Shown here: positions 8,005 to 20,462 of the stretch, one piece after another
How positions within the stretch are numbered: position 1 is the stretch's first letter
Layout of the letters: every line of letters starts with the position of its first letter
NCBI RefSeq assembly: GCF_019670005.1
Contig: NZ_AP019783.1
Coordinates: 1,012,501-1,076,500, forward strand
DNA: 64,000 bases
Direction of reading: 5' to 3'
Origin: Methylomagnum ishizawai
Lineage (GTDB): Bacteria > Pseudomonadota > Gammaproteobacteria > Methylococcales > Methylococcaceae
Made by a program: the position numbers and the translations under genes
Notes under the pieces: model-generated
Databases searched by the model: none
The model's input: the letters and a program-made list of their open reading frames with translations, nothing else
What the model was told of the DNA's origin: nothing

Positions 8005-10104
8005 GTGGCACGTACAACTCCCATCGAACGATATCGCAATATTGGGATATCCGCACATATCGATGCCGGCAAGACCACGACCACCGAGCGGGTTCTGTTC
8101 TACACCGGCATCAATCACAAGATCGGCGAAGTCCATGATGGCGCCGCGACCATGGACTGGATGGAGCAGGAGCAGGAACGCGGCATCACCATCACCTCCG
8201 CCGCCACCACGACCCATTGGCGTGGCATGGGGTTGAACTACCCCGAACACCAGATCAATATCATCGATACCCCCGGCCACGTCGATTTCACCATCGAGGT
8301 GGAGCGCTCCATGCGTGTGCTCGATGGGGCTTGCATGTTGTATTGCGCGGTGGGGGGGGTGCAGCCCCAATCGGAAACGGTATGGCGGCAGGCCACCAAA
8401 TATGGGGTTCCGCGCATCGCGTTCGTGAACAAGATGGACCGTTCCGGCGCGGATTTCTTCAAGGTTTACCACCAAATGCGGGAGCGCCTCCGCGCCAATC
8501 CCGTTCCGATCCAAATCCCCATAGGAGCCGAAGAGGGCTTCAAGGGTGTGGTCGATTTGATCAAGATGAAATCGATCATCTGGAGCGAAGCCGATAACGG
8601 CGCGACCTTCACCTATTCCGATATCCCAGCCGAACTCGCCGAACTCGCCGCCGAATGGCGCGAAAAAATGGTCGAGGCCGCCGCCGAATCCTCCGAAGAA
8701 CTCATGGAGAAGTATCTCGAAGGCGGCGAACTGGGCGAGGAAGACATCAAAGCCGCATTACGCAAGCGCACCATCGCCTTGGAAATCGTGCCGATGCTCT
8801 GCGGTTCGGCTTTCAAGAACAAGGGCGTGCAGGCCATGCTGGACGCCGTCATCGATTTCCTGCCTTCTCCGGTCGATATCCCCGCGATCAAGGGTGTGGA
8901 CGCCAATAAGGGCAATCCCATCGAGCGCCACTCCAGCGACGACGAACCTTTCTCCGCCCTGGCTTTCAAGATCATGACCGACCCCTTCGTCGGTTCCTTG
9001 ACCTTCGTCCGCGTCTATTCGGGCGTGCTGAATTCCGGTGATAGTGTCATCAATTCCCAGACCGGCAATAAGGAACGCATCGGGCGTTTATTGCGGATGC
9101 ATGCCAACGACCGTGTGGATATCAAGGAAATCCGGGCGGGCGATATTGCGTGTTGTGTCGGTCTCAAGGATATCGTTACGGGTACCACGTTATCTGCCCT
9201 CGACAAGCCCGTGGTGCTGGAGCGCATGGAATTCCCCGAGCCGGTGATTTCGGTCGCCGTCGAACCCAAGACCAAGAGCGACCAGGAAAAGATGGGCTTG
9301 GCTCTGCAACGCCTCGTCCAGGAAGACCCTTCGTTCCGGGTGCGCACCGACGAGGAGTCGGGCCAGACGATTATTTCAGGCATGGGCGAATTGCACCTTG
9401 AAATCATCGTGGATCGTATGAAGCGGGAGTTCAAGGTGGATGCCAATGTCGGCGCTCCCCAGGTGGCGTACCGCGAAACCATCCGCAAGCAAGTCGAGCA
9501 GGAAGGCAAATACATCCGGCAGACCGGCGGACGTGGCCAGTACGGCCATGTGTGGTTGCGCATCGAGCCTTTGGAATCGGGGGGCTACGAGTTTGTGAAC
9601 GGCATCGTAGGCGGTGTGGTACCGAGGGAATATATCCCGGCCGTGGATAAAGGTGTGCAAGAGCAATTGAAAAATGGTATATTGGCTGGCTTCCCCGTCG
9701 TGGATGTAAAGGTCACTTTATTCGATGGCTCGTATCACGATGTGGATTCCAATGAAATGGCATTCAAAATCGCAGGATCGATGTGTTTCAAGGAAGGCGC
9801 TCGCAAAGCCAATCCGGTCTTGCTAGAGCCTATGATGAGTGTCGAAGTTGAAACCCCCGAGGATTACATGGGGGATGTCGTCGGTGATTTGAACCGGCGG
9901 CGCGGGATAATATTGGGTATGGACGACAATGCGGGTGTGAAAGTGCTGAAAGCCGAAGTTCCTCTGGCGGAAATGTTCGGTTACTCCACGACTTTGCGTT
10001 CCTTGAGCCAGGGGCGCGCCACCTATTCCATGGAATTTAAGAAATATCAGGAAGCTCCACCAAATATCGCGGAAGCCGTTATAAAAAGAGCGTCTGTAGG
10101 TTAA
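8005..10104 (+). CDS. fusA: elongation factor G
   Basis: A 699-residue translocase GTPase. G1 is AHIDAGKTT, switch I ends in [11 protein letters not shown]3 is DTPGHVDF and G4 NKMD near residue 143. Domains II-V follow, including GGRGQYGHV in domain IV. The start is GTG at 8005, with GAGGA seven bases upstream. The 5' and middle parts are GC-rich (39 of 60 in 8341-8400), whereas the last 400 bases fall towards the composition of the ribosomal genes (25 of 60 in 10021-10080). Confidence 0.98.
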   Translation: MARTTPIERYRNIGISAHIDAGKTTTTERVLFYTGINHKIGEVHDGAATMDWMEQEQERGITITSAATTTHWRGMGLNYPEHQINIIDTPGHVDFTIEVERSMRVLDGACMLYCAVGGVQPQSETVWRQATKYGVPRIAFVNKMDRSGADFFKVYHQMRERLRANPVPIQIPIGAEEGFKGVVDLIKMKSIIWSEADNGATFTYSDIPAELAELAAEWREKMVEAAAESSEELMEKYLEGGELGEEDIKAALRKRTIALEIVPMLCGSAFKNKGVQAMLDAVIDFLPSPVDIPAIKGVDANKGNPIERHSSDDEPFSALAFKIMTDPFVGSLTFVRVYSGVLNSGDSVINSQTGNKERIGRLLRMHANDRVDIKEIRAGDIACCVGLKDIVTGTTLSALDKPVVLERMEFPEPVISVAVEPKTKSDQEKMGLALQRLVQEDPSFRVRTDEESGQTIISGMGELHLEIIVDRMKREFKVDANVGAPQVAYRETIRKQVEQEGKYIRQTGGRGQYGHVWLRIEPLESGGYEFVNGIVGGVVPREYIPAVDKGVQEQLKNGILAGFPVVDVKVTLFDGSYHDVDSNEMAFKIAGSMCFKEGARKANPVLLEPMMSVEVETPEDYMGDVVGDLNRRRGIILGMDDNAGVKVLKAEVPLAEMFGYSTTLRSLSQGRATYSMEFKKYQEAPPNIAEAVIKRASVG

Positions 10105-10142
10105 GAACTCGAGAAAAAATTGAAGTTAAGAGGTATTCAGCC

Positions 10143-11333
<1,191 letters not shown>

Positions 11334-11337
11334 TTCC

Positions 11338-11649
11338 GTGCAGAAGCAAAGAATCCGCATCCGGTTGAAAGCATTCGACCACCGCTTGATTGATCAGTCA
11401 GCCAATGAAATCGTGGAAACCGCCAAGCGGACCGGTGCCCAAGTTTTGGGTCCGATTCCGTTGCCGACCAAGATAGAGCGTTATACGGTTCTGATCTCAC
11501 CGCATGTCAATAAGGACGCGCGCGATCAATACGAGCTTCGGACCCACAAGCGTCTTATGGACATCATCGAACCCACCGATAAAACGGTGGACGCGCTAAT
11601 GAAGCTAGATTTGGCTGCTGGCGTCGATGTCCAGATTAAGTTGAATTAA
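11338..11649 (+). CDS. rpsJ: 30S ribosomal protein S10 (NusE)
   Basis: 103 residues with GTG start at 11338 ([21 protein letters not shown]. coli has [20 protein letters not shown]). The Shine-Dalgarno GGAG lies inside the last tuf codons. Besides its 30S head role, S10 binds NusB in antitermination. With four bases between tuf and rpsJ there is no room for the long attenuating leader that regulates the S10 operon in E. coli. Confidence 0.98.
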   Translation: MQKQRIRIRLKAFDHRLIDQSANEIVETAKRTGAQVLGPIPLPTKIERYTVLISPHVNKDARDQYELRTHKRLMDIIEPTDKTVDALMKLDLAAGVDVQIKLN

Positions 11650-11673
11650 AAAAGCGTATTCCAGGAGTCATCA

Positions 11674-12309
11674 ATGACGCTAGGGTTGATTGGACGGAAA
11701 TGTGGCATGACCCGCATCTATACCGAAGATGGGGCTGCGGTTCCTGTTTCGGTGGTGCATGTGGAGCCCAATCGTGTAGTCCAGGTCAAAAACGAAGACA
11801 CGGATGGATATCGTGCGATACAAATAACCACCGGTAGTAAGAAGCGCTCGCGCCTTTCCAAACCCATGGCGGGCCATTATGCCAAAGCCAGTGTGGAAGC
11901 GGGCCGGGGTTTGTGGGAGTTCAGATTGGATGGCGATGCCGAGCCTTATAGCGTAGGCCAGGAGTTCGGCGTCGATCTTTTCCAAGAAGGCCAGTTCGTC
12001 GATGTGCGCGGTGTCAGTATTGGTAAAGGGTTCGCCGGCGTGGTGAAACGCCATAATTTCAGGACCCAGGATGCCACCCACGGCAACTCGCTTTCGCACC
12101 GTGCGCCGGGTTCCATCGGTCAAAACCAAACCCCAGGCCGTGTTTTCAAAGGCAAGAAAATGGCCGGCCACATGGGACATGAAAATGTGACGGTTCAGAG
12201 TCTTAAGATTTGCGCGATTAATCCCGAAAAATCTTTGCTGTTGATAAAAGGCGCAATTCCTGGCCCGAAAGGCGGAGATGTGGTTATCAAGCCCGCCGTG
12301 AAAAAATAA
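11674..12309 (+). CDS. rplC: 50S ribosomal protein L3
   Basis: 211 residues. An early 50S assembly protein whose loop reaches the peptidyl-transferase centre. The loop [21 protein letters not shown] holds the glutamine methylated by PrmB in E. coli. ATG at 11674, with CAGGAG upstream. 13 bases before rplD. Confidence 0.98.
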   Translation: MTLGLIGRKCGMTRIYTEDGAAVPVSVVHVEPNRVVQVKNEDTDGYRAIQITTGSKKRSRLSKPMAGHYAKASVEAGRGLWEFRLDGDAEPYSVGQEFGVDLFQEGQFVDVRGVSIGKGFAGVVKRHNFRTQDATHGNSLSHRAPGSIGQNQTPGRVFKGKKMAGHMGHENVTVQSLKICAINPEKSLLLIKGAIPGPKGGDVVIKPAVKK

Positions 12310-12322
12310 GGGGATCTTTTAA

Positions 12323-12937
12323 ATGACTCTTCAGATTCCATCGGCAAGCAATTCTGAATCCGCTTTGGCGGTTTCGGATGCCGTTTTTGGCGTTCAATAT
12401 AACGAAGCCTTGGTCCATCAGCTTGTGGTCGCTTATATGGCGGGCGGGCGTTCGGGCACCAAAGGCCAGAAAACCCGTTCCGATGTCAGCGGTGGCGGTG
12501 CTAAACCATGGCGGCAAAAAGGCAGTGGTCGTGCTAGGGCGGGTACAAGCCGGAGCCCTTTGTGGCGCACGGGCGGTGTGACTTTCGCTGCTAGAAACCG
12601 TGATTTTTCGCAGAAACTGAATAAGAAAATGTATCGTGCGGCGATGCGCTCGATATTCTCTGAATTACTGCGGCAAGGGCGGTTGGTGGTGGCTACCGAT
12701 ATTAGCCCATCCGAACCAAAGACCAAGTCCTTGTTGGATAAGTTGAAAGGTCTAGGCTTTGATAAAGGATTATTAATCGCCGATAGCATCGATAATAACT
12801 TGTATTTGGCAGCTAGGAATATCCCTCATATCGGTATCTGCGATGTGAATTCGCTTAGTCCGGTAGCTTTGGTTCACAGCGAAAAAGTTGTTATCACTGC
12901 CGAAGCGGCTAAAAAAATCGAGGCTGGATTATCATGA
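12323..12937 (+). CDS. rplD: 50S ribosomal protein L4
   Basis: 204 residues. The long loop ([30 protein letters not shown] region) lines the peptide exit tunnel. In E. coli L4 also represses its own operon; the conserved globular part is present, but the usual leader target is absent before rpsJ. Its stop overlaps the rplW start (ATGA). Confidence 0.97.
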   Translation: MTLQIPSASNSESALAVSDAVFGVQYNEALVHQLVVAYMAGGRSGTKGQKTRSDVSGGGAKPWRQKGSGRARAGTSRSPLWRTGGVTFAARNRDFSQKLNKKMYRAAMRSIFSELLRQGRLVVATDISPSEPKTKSLLDKLKGLGFDKGLLIADSIDNNLYLAARNIPHIGICDVNSLSPVALVHSEKVVITAEAAKKIEAGLS

Positions 12938-13227
12938 AGCAGACAGATTTGATGAGCATTCTGGATGCGCCGATCATTTCGGAAAAAACCACCTTGGCGG
13001 GTGAAAAAAATCGACAAGTGGTATTTCGGGTGAAGAAGACCGCGACGAAAAATCAGGTCAAGCGTGCGGTGGAGTTCCTATTCAAAGTCCAAGTCGAATC
13101 GGTAAATGTATTAAACGTGCAAGGGAAAGTGAAACGCTTTGGGCGTTTTCTCGGTACCCGTTCAGACTGGAAGAAAGCTTATGTGAAACTTAAGCCGGGG
13201 TCCGAGATAGATTTTTCGGCGGCATGA
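12934..13227 (+). CDS. rplW: 50S ribosomal protein L23
   Basis: 97 residues. Sits at the tunnel exit and docks trigger factor and SRP. Conserved blocks are [13 protein letters not shown] and [17 protein letters not shown]. Starts within the rplD stop (four-base overlap), so translation is coupled. Followed by a 51-base gap before rplB. Confidence 0.97.
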   Translation: MKQTDLMSILDAPIISEKTTLAGEKNRQVVFRVKKTATKNQVKRAVEFLFKVQVESVNVLNVQGKVKRFGRFLGTRSDWKKAYVKLKPGSEIDFSAA

Positions 13228-13278
13228 GAAGCTAGCTTTAAGCAGTTAGTATAATTAGCATTGAGATAGGATTTTCAA

Positions 13279-14100
13279 ATGGCGCTTGTAAAATCTAAGC
13301 CGACATCGGCGGGGTCGCGATTCGTAGTCCGGGTGAAAACCGATGGATTATATAAGGGGCGTCCCCATGCTCCGTTGTTGGAAAAAAAGACTAGAAGCTC
13401 GGGAAGAAATAATCAAGGGCATGTGACCACCCGTCATAAAGGGGGTGGGCATAAACAGTTTTACCGGTTGATCGACTTTAAACGGGATAAACTCGACATT
13501 CCGGGCAAAGTGGAAAGAATTGAATATGACCCTAATCGGACCGCCCATATCGCTTTGGTTGTCTACAGCGATGGCGAGCGTAGGTATATGATTGCGCCTA
13601 AAGGCTTGCTTGTTGGACAAGAAATCATATCGTCCGAGTTTGCACCTATCAAGGTAGGTAATTCGCTGCCTGTGCGGAATATGCCGGTAGGTTCCGTAAT
13701 TCATTGCGTCGAACTTAAGCCCGGCAAAGGAGCTCAGATCGCACGCGCCGGAGGGGCTTCCGTGCAATTAGTCGCTAAGGATGGTGCTTATGCGACGATC
13801 AGGTTGCGCTCTGGCGAGATGCGCAAAATCCTGATCGACTGCAAGGCCGTCATTGGTGAAGTCTCCAATAATGAGCATAACCTAGCTTCGCTGGGCAAGG
13901 CGGGCGCATCGCGTTGGCGTGGTATTCGTCCTACCGTTCGCGGTGTAGCGATGAACCCAGTGGATCATCCCCATGGTGGTGGCGAAGGCCGTACTTCTGG
14001 GGGGAGGCATCCGGTATCGCCGTGGGGCGTACCTACTAAAGGTTATAAGACGCGCAACAACAAACGAACCGACAAAATGATTGTTCGGGGTCGGAAATAA
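13279..14100 (+). CDS. rplB: 50S ribosomal protein L2
   Basis: 273 residues. Bridges the subunits near the peptidyl-transferase centre. The invariant C-terminal segment [19 protein letters not shown] carries the histidine important for activity in E. coli. ATG at 13279, with AGATAGGA upstream. Confidence 0.98.
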   Translation: MALVKSKPTSAGSRFVVRVKTDGLYKGRPHAPLLEKKTRSSGRNNQGHVTTRHKGGGHKQFYRLIDFKRDKLDIPGKVERIEYDPNRTAHIALVVYSDGERRYMIAPKGLLVGQEIISSEFAPIKVGNSLPVRNMPVGSVIHCVELKPGKGAQIARAGGASVQLVAKDGAYATIRLRSGEMRKILIDCKAVIGEVSNNEHNLASLGKAGASRWRGIRPTVRGVAMNPVDHPHGGGEGRTSGGRHPVSPWGVPTKGYKTRNNKRTDKMIVRGRK

Positions 14101-14121
14101 AAAATTGTAGAGGTAAGAATC

Positions 14122-14394
14122 GTGCCACGCTCGATTAAAAAAGGACCCTTTGTCGATCACCACCTGCTTAAAAAAGTATTGGAGATTGGTCAAGGAGGCT
14201 CCAAGAAGCCAGTAAAAACCTGGTCTCGGCGGTCGATGATTATACCAGAAATGATCGGAATTACATTGGCGGTACATAACGGTCGCCAGCATGTGCCTGT
14301 ACTCGTTACCGATAATATGGTTGGTCATAAGCTGGGAGAGTTCGCCCCAACGCGGACTTATAAAGGCCATCAAGCCGATAAAAAGTCCAAGTAA
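14122..14394 (+). CDS. rpsS: 30S ribosomal protein S19
   Basis: 90 residues with a GTG start ([18 protein letters not shown]). Binds 16S rRNA in the 30S head beside S13. AGAGGTAAG lies upstream of the start. Usual length and order between rplB and rplV. Confidence 0.98.
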   Translation: MPRSIKKGPFVDHHLLKKVLEIGQGGSKKPVKTWSRRSMIIPEMIGITLAVHNGRQHVPVLVTDNMVGHKLGEFAPTRTYKGHQADKKSK

Positions 14395-14409
14395 TTAAGG
14401 GAAGGAGTT

Positions 14410-14742
14410 ATGGGTACTATTGCTAAGTTAAGCCATGCTAGGGTATCAGCCCAAAAATGCCGGTTGGTAGCCGATCAGGTTAGGGGTTTGAAAGTAGATA
14501 AAGCCATTAACTTGCTGGCGTTTAGCCCTAAAAAATCCGCAAAGATAGTCAAGAAAATCTTGGAGTCCGCTATCGCCAATGCGGAGCATAATGATGGTGC
14601 CGACATTGATGAACTGCGGATTAGCTCGATTGAGGTTAGTGAAGGCCCAAGTTTAAAAAGGATGTCGCCACGCGCGAAAGGGCGGGCTAACCGAATTACG
14701 AAGCGCACTTGTCATATCACGATTCAAGTTTCCGAGCATTGA
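14410..14742 (+). CDS. rplV: 50S ribosomal protein L22
   Basis: 110 residues. Its hairpin loop ([20 protein letters not shown]) lines the exit tunnel and is a site of macrolide-resistance changes in other species. AAGGGAAGGAG precedes the ATG. Confidence 0.98.
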   Translation: MGTIAKLSHARVSAQKCRLVADQVRGLKVDKAINLLAFSPKKSAKIVKKILESAIANAEHNDGADIDELRISSIEVSEGPSLKRMSPRAKGRANRITKRTCHITIQVSEH

Positions 14743-14755
14743 TTAGGGGTTAAAT

Positions 14756-15427
14756 ATGGGACAGAAAGTTCATCCCACGGGCATCAGGCTCGGCTATATT
14801 AAAGATTGGACTTCACGTTGGTATGCCAACAGTAAAGATTATGCGAATTACTTGCATAAGGATATTAAAGTTAGGGAGTTTTTGAAAAAACGCTTGGGGC
14901 ATGCGTCGGTAAGCAGAATCCAAATCAATCGTCCGGCCAATAATGCCCATATCACAATCCATACCGCGCGTCCTGGATTAGTCATTGGGAAGAAAGGTGA
15001 AGATATCGATATCTTAAGGAAAGAGATATCCGCGATGATGGGTATTCCGGTTCAGGTCAGCGTCGAAGAAATAAGAAAGCCCGAATTGGATGCACAACTG
15101 GTCGCCGAAGGTGTGGCCCAGCAATTAGAAAAGCGCATAATGTTTAGGCGGGCTATGAAAAGAGCCGTTACTAATACTTTGCGCTTGGGGGCTGAAGGAA
15201 TAAAGATCAATGTAAGCGGGCGTTTGAATGGGGCGGAGATCGCCCGGAGCGAATGGTATCGGGAAGGCAGAGTCCCACTCCATACTTTCCGGGCCGATAT
15301 TGATTATGGTTTCGCCGAAGCTAAGACCACTTATGGTGTGATAGGTGTGAAGGTTTGGATTTTCAAAGGCGAAGTCTTTTCCCATCCTTCCAACGAAGGG
15401 AAATTAGCTCTCGTTTCGGAATCTTAA
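14756..15427 (+). CDS. rpsC: 30S ribosomal protein S3
   Basis: 223 residues. An N-terminal KH domain (with [17 protein letters not shown]) and a C-terminal domain ([27 protein letters not shown]) form part of the mRNA entry channel and its helicase activity. ATG at 14756, 13 bases after rplV. Confidence 0.98.
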   Translation: MGQKVHPTGIRLGYIKDWTSRWYANSKDYANYLHKDIKVREFLKKRLGHASVSRIQINRPANNAHITIHTARPGLVIGKKGEDIDILRKEISAMMGIPVQVSVEEIRKPELDAQLVAEGVAQQLEKRIMFRRAMKRAVTNTLRLGAEGIKINVSGRLNGAEIARSEWYREGRVPLHTFRADIDYGFAEAKTTYGVIGVKVWIFKGEVFSHPSNEGKLALVSES

Positions 15428-15448
15428 TAAGATAAGAGTTCAGTAAGC

Positions 15449-15862
15449 ATGTTGCAACCAAAAAGAACGAAGTTCCGCAAACAGCATAAAGGACGTAATT
15501 GCGGTCTAGCCCAAAAAGGCAATCGAGTGAGTTTTGGCGAGTTTGGCTTAAAGTCGATTGAGCGGGGCCGTCTGACCGCCAGACAAGTTGAAGCGGCCCG
15601 CCGAGCAATCACCAGGCACGTCAAGCGTGGCGGAAAAATATGGATTCGAATATTTCCCGATAAACCGATTTCTAAAAAACCTTTGGAAGTCCGCATGGGG
15701 AGTGGTAAAGGCAGCGTTGAATACTGGGTAGCCGAGGTTAAGCCAGGGACCATGTTGTACGAATTGCAAGGGGTGAATGAGGAACTGGCTAGGGAAGCCT
15801 TTAGCCTAGCGGCTGCTAAATTGCCTGTCAAAACCGTGTTTTCTGTCAGGACGGTAATGTGA
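15449..15862 (+). CDS. rplP: 50S ribosomal protein L16
   Basis: 137 residues. Organises the A-site region of 23S r[20 protein letters not shown] is the family N-terminus; the arginine hydroxylated by YcfD in E. coli lies in the conserved RMGSGKG segment. Stop TGA overlaps the rpmC start. Confidence 0.98.
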   Translation: MLQPKRTKFRKQHKGRNCGLAQKGNRVSFGEFGLKSIERGRLTARQVEAARRAITRHVKRGGKIWIRIFPDKPISKKPLEVRMGSGKGSVEYWVAEVKPGTMLYELQGVNEELAREAFSLAAAKLPVKTVFSVRTVM

Positions 15863-16053
15863 TGAAAGCGAACGAATTAAAAGAGAAATCAATTGCTGAT
15901 CTTAACGGTTTACTACTTGACCTTCGTAAAGAGCAGTTCAATCTTAAAATGCAAAAAGCAACCGGTCAGATTAGCAAGCCTGATCGCATTAAACTCGTAA
16001 GACGTGATATCGCTAGAATCTATACCATGTTAGGACAAAGAGAAGGTGCGTAA
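15862..16053 (+). CDS. rpmC: 50S ribosomal protein L29
   Basis: 63 residues from ATG 15862 ([18 protein letters not shown]), the same length as in E. coli. A GTG three bases upstream is an alternative start. L29 sits at the tunnel exit by L23. Its TAA shares a base with the rpsQ ATG (TAATG). Confidence 0.95.
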   Translation: MKANELKEKSIADLNGLLLDLRKEQFNLKMQKATGQISKPDRIKLVRRDIARIYTMLGQREGA

Positions 16054-16313
16054 TGAATAGCGAGCAAAAAACGTCGAGTACGCTGCTTGGCACAGTAGTT
16101 AGTGTGAAAATGGATAAAACCATTTGTGTGCAAATTGAAAGACTAGTTCCTCATCCAACTTATAAAAAATATATTCGGAAGTCTAGCACCCTTTTGGCGC
16201 ATGACGAAAAAAACGAATCTCGTGAAGGTGATAAGGTTCTCGTTGTGTCATGCCGTCCTATTTCAAAAAGAAAGGTATGGAAGCTCGTCAAGATTGAAGG
16301 ACGTGATAGCTGA
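16053..16313 (+). CDS. rpsQ: 30S ribosomal protein S17
   Basis: 86-residue OB-fold protein binding the 5' domain of 16S rRNA. LGTVVSVKMDKTICVQIER and RPISKRKVWKLV are the conserved blocks. Overlaps the rpmC stop by one base. It ends the S10 section; the 54-base AT-rich gap to rplN is where E. coli has the spc promoter, but I see no convincing -35/-10 pair. Confidence 0.97.
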   Translation: MNSEQKTSSTLLGTVVSVKMDKTICVQIERLVPHPTYKKYIRKSSTLLAHDEKNESREGDKVLVVSCRPISKRKVWKLVKIEGRDS

Positions 16314-16367
16314 GTGAACAAAAAAGAAGTTTTTTAAATTCAGCAATTTTGATTTAAGGTGGTTTAA

Positions 16368-16736
16368 ATGATCCAAATGCAAAGCTGCCTTGATGTGGCA
16401 GATAACAGTGGTGCTCGCAAAGTAATGTGCATCAAGGTTTTAGGGGGGTCGCATCGCAGATATGCCAATGTCGGTGATATTATAAAAGTCAGTGTTAAAG
16501 AAGCGATACCTAGGGGTCGCGTGAAAAAAGGCGAAGTATATAATGCCGTAGTGGTTAGAACCCGCAAAGGCGTTCGTCGTGGTGACGGATCAGTGATCCG
16601 ATTTGATGGTAATGCTGCTGTTATACTGAACAACCAGCATCAACCGATAGGTACCCGGATTTTTGGTCCGGTTACACGAGAGTTGCGCTCAGAAAAGTTT
16701 ATGAAGATTATTTCTTTGGCACCGGAAGTAATCTAG
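16368..16736 (+). CDS. rplN: 50S ribosomal protein L14
   Basis: 122 residues. [22 protein letters not shown] is the family signature. Forms intersubunit bridges and contacts RsfS. AAGGTGG lies upstream of the ATG. First gene of the spc section. Confidence 0.98.
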   Translation: MIQMQSCLDVADNSGARKVMCIKVLGGSHRRYANVGDIIKVSVKEAIPRGRVKKGEVYNAVVVRTRKGVRRGDGSVIRFDGNAAVILNNQHQPIGTRIFGPVTRELRSEKFMKIISLAPEVI

Positions 16737-16751
16737 CACGGGGATGGTAAA

Positions 16752-17069
16752 ATGCAAAAAATTCGTAAAGGCGATCAAGTTGTAGTTTTAACTGGAAAAG
16801 ATAAAGGAAAACGTGGAAATGTACTTTCTCTTCCGGTTGATGGCTATGCATTGGTTGAAGGGGTAAATATGGTGCGTAAGCATCAGAAACCCGCACCAAT
16901 GAAGGGGATTAATGGTGGGATTGTTGAAAAAACCATGCCTATACACATCTCAAACATAGCTTTATATAATCCCAGCACTCATAAGGCAGATAAAATTGGT
17001 TTTCGGTTATTGGCTGATGGTAGAAAAGTTAGATACTTTAAATCTACCAATGAAACCGTAGATGTTTGA
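16752..17069 (+). CDS. rplX: 50S ribosomal protein L24
   Basis: 105-residue KOW-domain protein ([21 protein letters not shown]), an initiator of 50S assembly. One of the most AT-rich genes here (21 of 60 G+C in 17041-17100, covering its end and the rplE start). Confidence 0.98.
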   Translation: MQKIRKGDQVVVLTGKDKGKRGNVLSLPVDGYALVEGVNMVRKHQKPAPMKGINGGIVEKTMPIHISNIALYNPSTHKADKIGFRLLADGRKVRYFKSTNETVDV

Positions 17070-17086
17070 TACAAGGAAATAAGGTT

Positions 17087-17626
17087 ATGGCTAGATTGAG
17101 TGAAATATATAAAAAGCAGATTGTTGCTGAGTTAGGTAAGCAGTTTAATTACCAGTCTATTATGCAGGTTCCTAAACTCGAAAAGATAACTTTGAATATG
17201 GGGGTGGGGGAGGCGGTAGCTGATAAAAAAGTACTTCAAAGTGCTATTGATGATCTGCAAAAAATTTCCGGCCAAAAGCCGGTTATAACTTTGGCAAGAA
17301 AATCGATTGCGGGCTTTAAAATCAGGGAGGGGATGCCCATTGGATGTAAAGTTACTTTGCGTCGTGAAAAAATGTATGAATTTCTGGATCGACTGATCAC
17401 TGTTGCGATTCCAAGAATTAGAGATTTTAGAGGATTAAGCTCGAAATCTTTCGATGGGCGCGGCAATTATAGTATGGGTGTACGTGAACAGATCATTTTT
17501 CCAGAAATTGATTACGATAAGGTAGATACGGTTAGAGGATTAGATATAACTATTACAACTAGCGCTTCTTCTGATCAAGAGGCTCGTGCATTGCTTGAGC
17601 ATTTTAAGTTTCCATTCCGTACATAA
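17087..17626 (+). CDS. rplE: 50S ribosomal protein L5
   Basis: 179 residues from ATG 17087, the E. coli length, with AAGG just upstream; the longer open frame from 17066 is not needed. Binds 5S rRNA with L18 and contacts P-site tRNA. Conserved [14 protein letters not shown] and the C-terminal [10 protein letters not shown] are present. Confidence 0.98.
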   Translation: MARLSEIYKKQIVAELGKQFNYQSIMQVPKLEKITLNMGVGEAVADKKVLQSAIDDLQKISGQKPVITLARKSIAGFKIREGMPIGCKVTLRREKMYEFLDRLITVAIPRIRDFRGLSSKSFDGRGNYSMGVREQIIFPEIDYDKVDTVRGLDITITTSASSDQEARALLEHFKFPFRT

Positions 17627-17637
17627 GGTGATCTAAA

Positions 17638-17943
17638 GTGGCAAAAAAGTCTATGATTGCACGCGAAAGTAAGCGTTTACAGTTGATTGAAAAATATAAA
17701 AATAAGCGGGAAGAGTTAAAGCTTATAATTAGCAGTCTTACTGCAAGCGAAGATGAAAAGAATCAGGCTGAACTAAAGCTTCAGAAGCTACCTCGTGATT
17801 CTTCATCTTCGAGAGTGCGTAACCGTTGTAATTTGACTGGTCGTCCTCATGGATATTATAGAAAGTTCGGTTTGGCAAGGAACAAACTGCGTGAGGCTGT
17901 TATGAGAGGGGATGTGCCAGGAGTTACAAAAGCGAGTTGGTAG
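17638..17943 (+). CDS. rpsN: 30S ribosomal protein S14, zinc-free type
   Basis: 101 residues, GTG start. Has the long C-minus form of S14: no CxxC pairs, and the conserved end [20 protein letters not shown]. Located in the 30S head. A 57-base AT-rich gap separates it from rpsH. Confidence 0.97.
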   Translation: MAKKSMIARESKRLQLIEKYKNKREELKLIISSLTASEDEKNQAELKLQKLPRDSSSSRVRNRCNLTGRPHGYYRKFGLARNKLREAVMRGDVPGVTKASW

Positions 17944-18000
17944 CATATCTTAAACATAGTTTATATATAAGTTGCTAAGTATAAAATAGGGCATATAATA

Positions 18001-18396
18001 ATGGGCATGACTGATCCGTTGTCAGATATGATTACGAGGATTCGTAACGGCCAAGCAGCGAGCAAGGCGGAAGTTAAGATGCATTCATCTAATCTCAAAG
18101 TCGCGCTCTGTGGTGTTTTGGAAAATGAAGGATATATAGAATCTTTTAATGTTGAAGAAAGCTTAGGGAAAAGCGAACTAACAATAAGGCTCAAATATTA
18201 CAAGGGGCTGCCTGTCATTGAGAATATTCAAAGGGTTAGTAAGCCTGGATGTAGGGTATATAAAACAAAATCGCACTTGCCAAATGTTTTGGGAGGATTG
18301 GGTGTAGCTGTGATTTCAACATCTAAGGGCTTGATGACTGGTACCGATGCTAAAAAACAGGGCCATGGCGGCGAAGTGATCTGTATAGTGTCATAA
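18001..18396 (+). CDS. rpsH: 30S ribosomal protein S8
   Basis: 131 residues. Binds the central domain of 16S rRNA; in E. coli it represses the spc operon by binding near rplE, not testable by eye here. Conserved [14 protein letters not shown] and the C-terminal [20 protein letters not shown] are present. Confidence 0.98.
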   Translation: MGMTDPLSDMITRIRNGQAASKAEVKMHSSNLKVALCGVLENEGYIESFNVEESLGKSELTIRLKYYKGLPVIENIQRVSKPGCRVYKTKSHLPNVLGGLGVAVISTSKGLMTGTDAKKQGHGGEVICIVS

Positions 18397-18415
18397 CTTA
18401 TCTAGGGATTTGTAA

Positions 18416-18949
18416 ATGTCCAGAATAGCAAAAAATCCTATCCCCATCCCGAAAGGGGTAGAAGCCGTATTGGAAAATAACCAAATTACTGTGAAGGGCG
18501 GTAAGGGTGTTTTATCTATGGAACTCAGCCCTATCGTAACGGTAGCAATATCGGATGGGCAGATTACTATATCTTACGACCGGATAAATAAGGCTCAAAA
18601 TGTTTTAGCCGGGACAACCCGAGCTAATATAGCTAACATGGTGTCTGGAGTTAGCTCTGGATATGAGCGGAAGCTTAGCATGGTGGGCGTTGGATACAGG
18701 GCGCAAGCAAAAGGTGATATTGTTAGTTTAAGTTTAGGATACTCTCATCCGGTTGAGTTCCCTGTCCCAAACGATATAACGGTAGAAACCCCTACGCAAA
18801 CTGAAATTGTAATCAAAGGTTGCGATAAGCAAAAGGTAGGGCAAGTCGCCGCAAACATCCGATCTTATAGACCACCAGAGCCTTATAAAGGTAAGGGAGT
18901 TAGATACTCGGATGAGCAGATTATAAAGAAAGAGGCTAAAAAGAAGTAG
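18416..18949 (+). CDS. rplF: 50S ribosomal protein L6
   Basis: 177 residues with two related L6 domains, located near the GTPase-associated centre. C-terminal signature [16 protein letters not shown]. Uses AGA and ATA codons near the start, in keeping with the AT-rich bias of this section. Confidence 0.98.
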   Translation: MSRIAKNPIPIPKGVEAVLENNQITVKGGKGVLSMELSPIVTVAISDGQITISYDRINKAQNVLAGTTRANIANMVSGVSSGYERKLSMVGVGYRAQAKGDIVSLSLGYSHPVEFPVPNDITVETPTQTEIVIKGCDKQKVGQVAANIRSYRPPEPYKGKGVRYSDEQIIKKEAKKK

Positions 18950-18957
18950 GCTTGGTT

Positions 18958-19311
18958 ATGGATAAAAAAGCAGCAAGGTTAAAACGTGCGAACAAGTCCC
19001 GACAAATTATTAGAAATTTAGGGGTTAATAGATTATCAGTTCATCGCACTCCCCGGCATATATATGCTCAAATAACGAGCGCGGATGGTTCAGTGGTTTT
19101 GGCGAGTTCATCGACTCTTGAATCTTCTTTAAAATCAGATATTAGGAATACTGGGAACATTGAAGCGGCTAAGCTCATTGGGAAAAGTATTGCAGAGCGT
19201 GCGCTTTCTACGGGTATAACGATTGTAGCATTTGATCGTTCTGGGTTTAAATATCATGGTCGAGTTAAGGCCTTGGCTGATGCCGCTCGTGAAGCGGGAT
19301 TAGTCTTTTAG
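18958..19311 (+). CDS. rplR: 50S ribosomal protein L18
   Basis: 117 residues from ATG 18958, the E. coli length; a TTG six bases upstream is the only alternative. Binds 5S rRNA. Conserved [10 protein letters not shown] and [20 protein letters not shown]. Confidence 0.98.
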   Translation: MDKKAARLKRANKSRQIIRNLGVNRLSVHRTPRHIYAQITSADGSVVLASSSTLESSLKSDIRNTGNIEAAKLIGKSIAERALSTGITIVAFDRSGFKYHGRVKALADAAREAGLVF

Positions 19312-19319
19312 GAGCGGTT

Positions 19320-19850
19320 ATGGCAAATATCAACATTCAAAGCAACGCAATTGAAGGGCTTCAGGAAAAGCTGGTAGCTGTCCGGCGTGTTGCTAAAGTT
19401 GTAAAAGGTGGTCGTCAGTTCGGCTTTACTGCGCTTACAGTGGTCGGTGATGGCAACGGACGCGTTGGATATGGCCTGTGCAAGGCTAGGGAAGTCCCTG
19501 TGGCGATACAGAAATCCATGGAACAGGCGCGTAAGAATATGCGCAAGGTTAGCTTGGATGGTGATACTTTGCATTATGCAACCACTGCGTGTACTGGTGC
19601 GGCTAAAGTTTTTATGCAACCAGCATCACAAGGTACCGGTATCATCGCGGGAGGTGCGATGAGAGCGGTGTTTGAGGTGGTAGGGATTCATAACGTGCTT
19701 GCTAAATGTATTGGTACTAATAACCCTATAAATGTTGTGCGTGCCACAATTAAAGGGCTGACGGATATTAAAGATCCTAAAGCAATTGCCGCGAAAAGGG
19801 GTAAGAGCGTGGAAAGGATATATGCTGAGGGCAAGCCGAATGAACGATAA
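19320..19850 (+). CDS. rpsE: 30S ribosomal protein S5
   Basis: 176 residues. The dsRNA-binding-like N-domain contains [17 protein letters not shown], the loop where spectinomycin-resistance changes map in other species; C-terminal [18 protein letters not shown]. Its last ten codons overlap the start region of rpmD. Confidence 0.98.
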   Translation: MANINIQSNAIEGLQEKLVAVRRVAKVVKGGRQFGFTALTVVGDGNGRVGYGLCKAREVPVAIQKSMEQARKNMRKVSLDGDTLHYATTACTGAAKVFMQPASQGTGIIAGGAMRAVFEVVGIHNVLAKCIGTNNPINVVRATIKGLTDIKDPKAIAAKRGKSVERIYAEGKPNER

Positions 19851-20025
19851 AATCCTTGTGGTAAAACAGATTAGAAGCGACATTGGTAGGCTTCAATCTC
19901 ATAAAGCTTGCTTGAAAGGACTTGGAATTCGTAGAATGCATCAAGTCGTCCGCGTCTTGGCTACATCGGCCAATTTAGGTATGATAAATAAGATCGCTTA
20001 TATGCTGAAAGTAGAGGAAGTTTGA
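19840..20025 (+). CDS. rpmD: 50S ribosomal protein L30
   Basis: 61 residues from ATG 19840 ([18 protein letters not shown]), overlapping the end of rpsE by 11 bases. [21 protein letters not shown] is the conserved L30 core. The longer in-frame extension inside rpsE is not needed. Confidence 0.96.
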   Translation: MNDKILVVKQIRSDIGRLQSHKACLKGLGIRRMHQVVRVLATSANLGMINKIAYMLKVEEV

Positions 20026-20462
20026 TGCGCTTAAATAATCTTAAACCAGCAGAAGGAAGTAAAAAGCACTCACGACGTCTTGGCAGAGGCATTGGATGCA
20101 CTCTTGGGAAAACGTGCGGCAAAGGACATAAAGGACAAAAAGCAAGGGCAGGCGGGTTCCACAAAGTGGGTTTTGAAGGTGGACAGATGCCCTTGCAACG
20201 CCGCCTGCCTAAGATTGGGTTCAATACGCATAAAAAAGCGTTGCGCGCAGAGGTTACGATAGCGGAATTAGCTAAATTTGCTGGGCAAACGATAACTATT
20301 GCGGCGCTTAAACAAGCTAACTTGGTTCCTTTCCAAGTTAAAGTGATAAGTATTATAGATTCTGGAAATATTGACGCCCAGATTACGGTGGCTAGTGAAG
20401 TCCGTGTGACTAAGGGCGCTAAAGTAAAAATTGAAGCAGCTGGTGGAAAAGTTGAGGTTTAA
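20025..20462 (+). CDS. rplO: 50S ribosomal protein L15
   Basis: 145 residues. [22 protein letters not shown], then GHKGQKARAGG and FEGGQMPLQRRLPKIGF are diagnostic. The start shares one base with the rpmD stop (TGATG), and it abuts the secY start directly. Confidence 0.98.
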   Translation: MRLNNLKPAEGSKKHSRRLGRGIGCTLGKTCGKGHKGQKARAGGFHKVGFEGGQMPLQRRLPKIGFNTHKKALRAEVTIAELAKFAGQTITIAALKQANLVPFQVKVISIIDSGNIDAQITVASEVRVTKGAKVKIEAAGGKVEV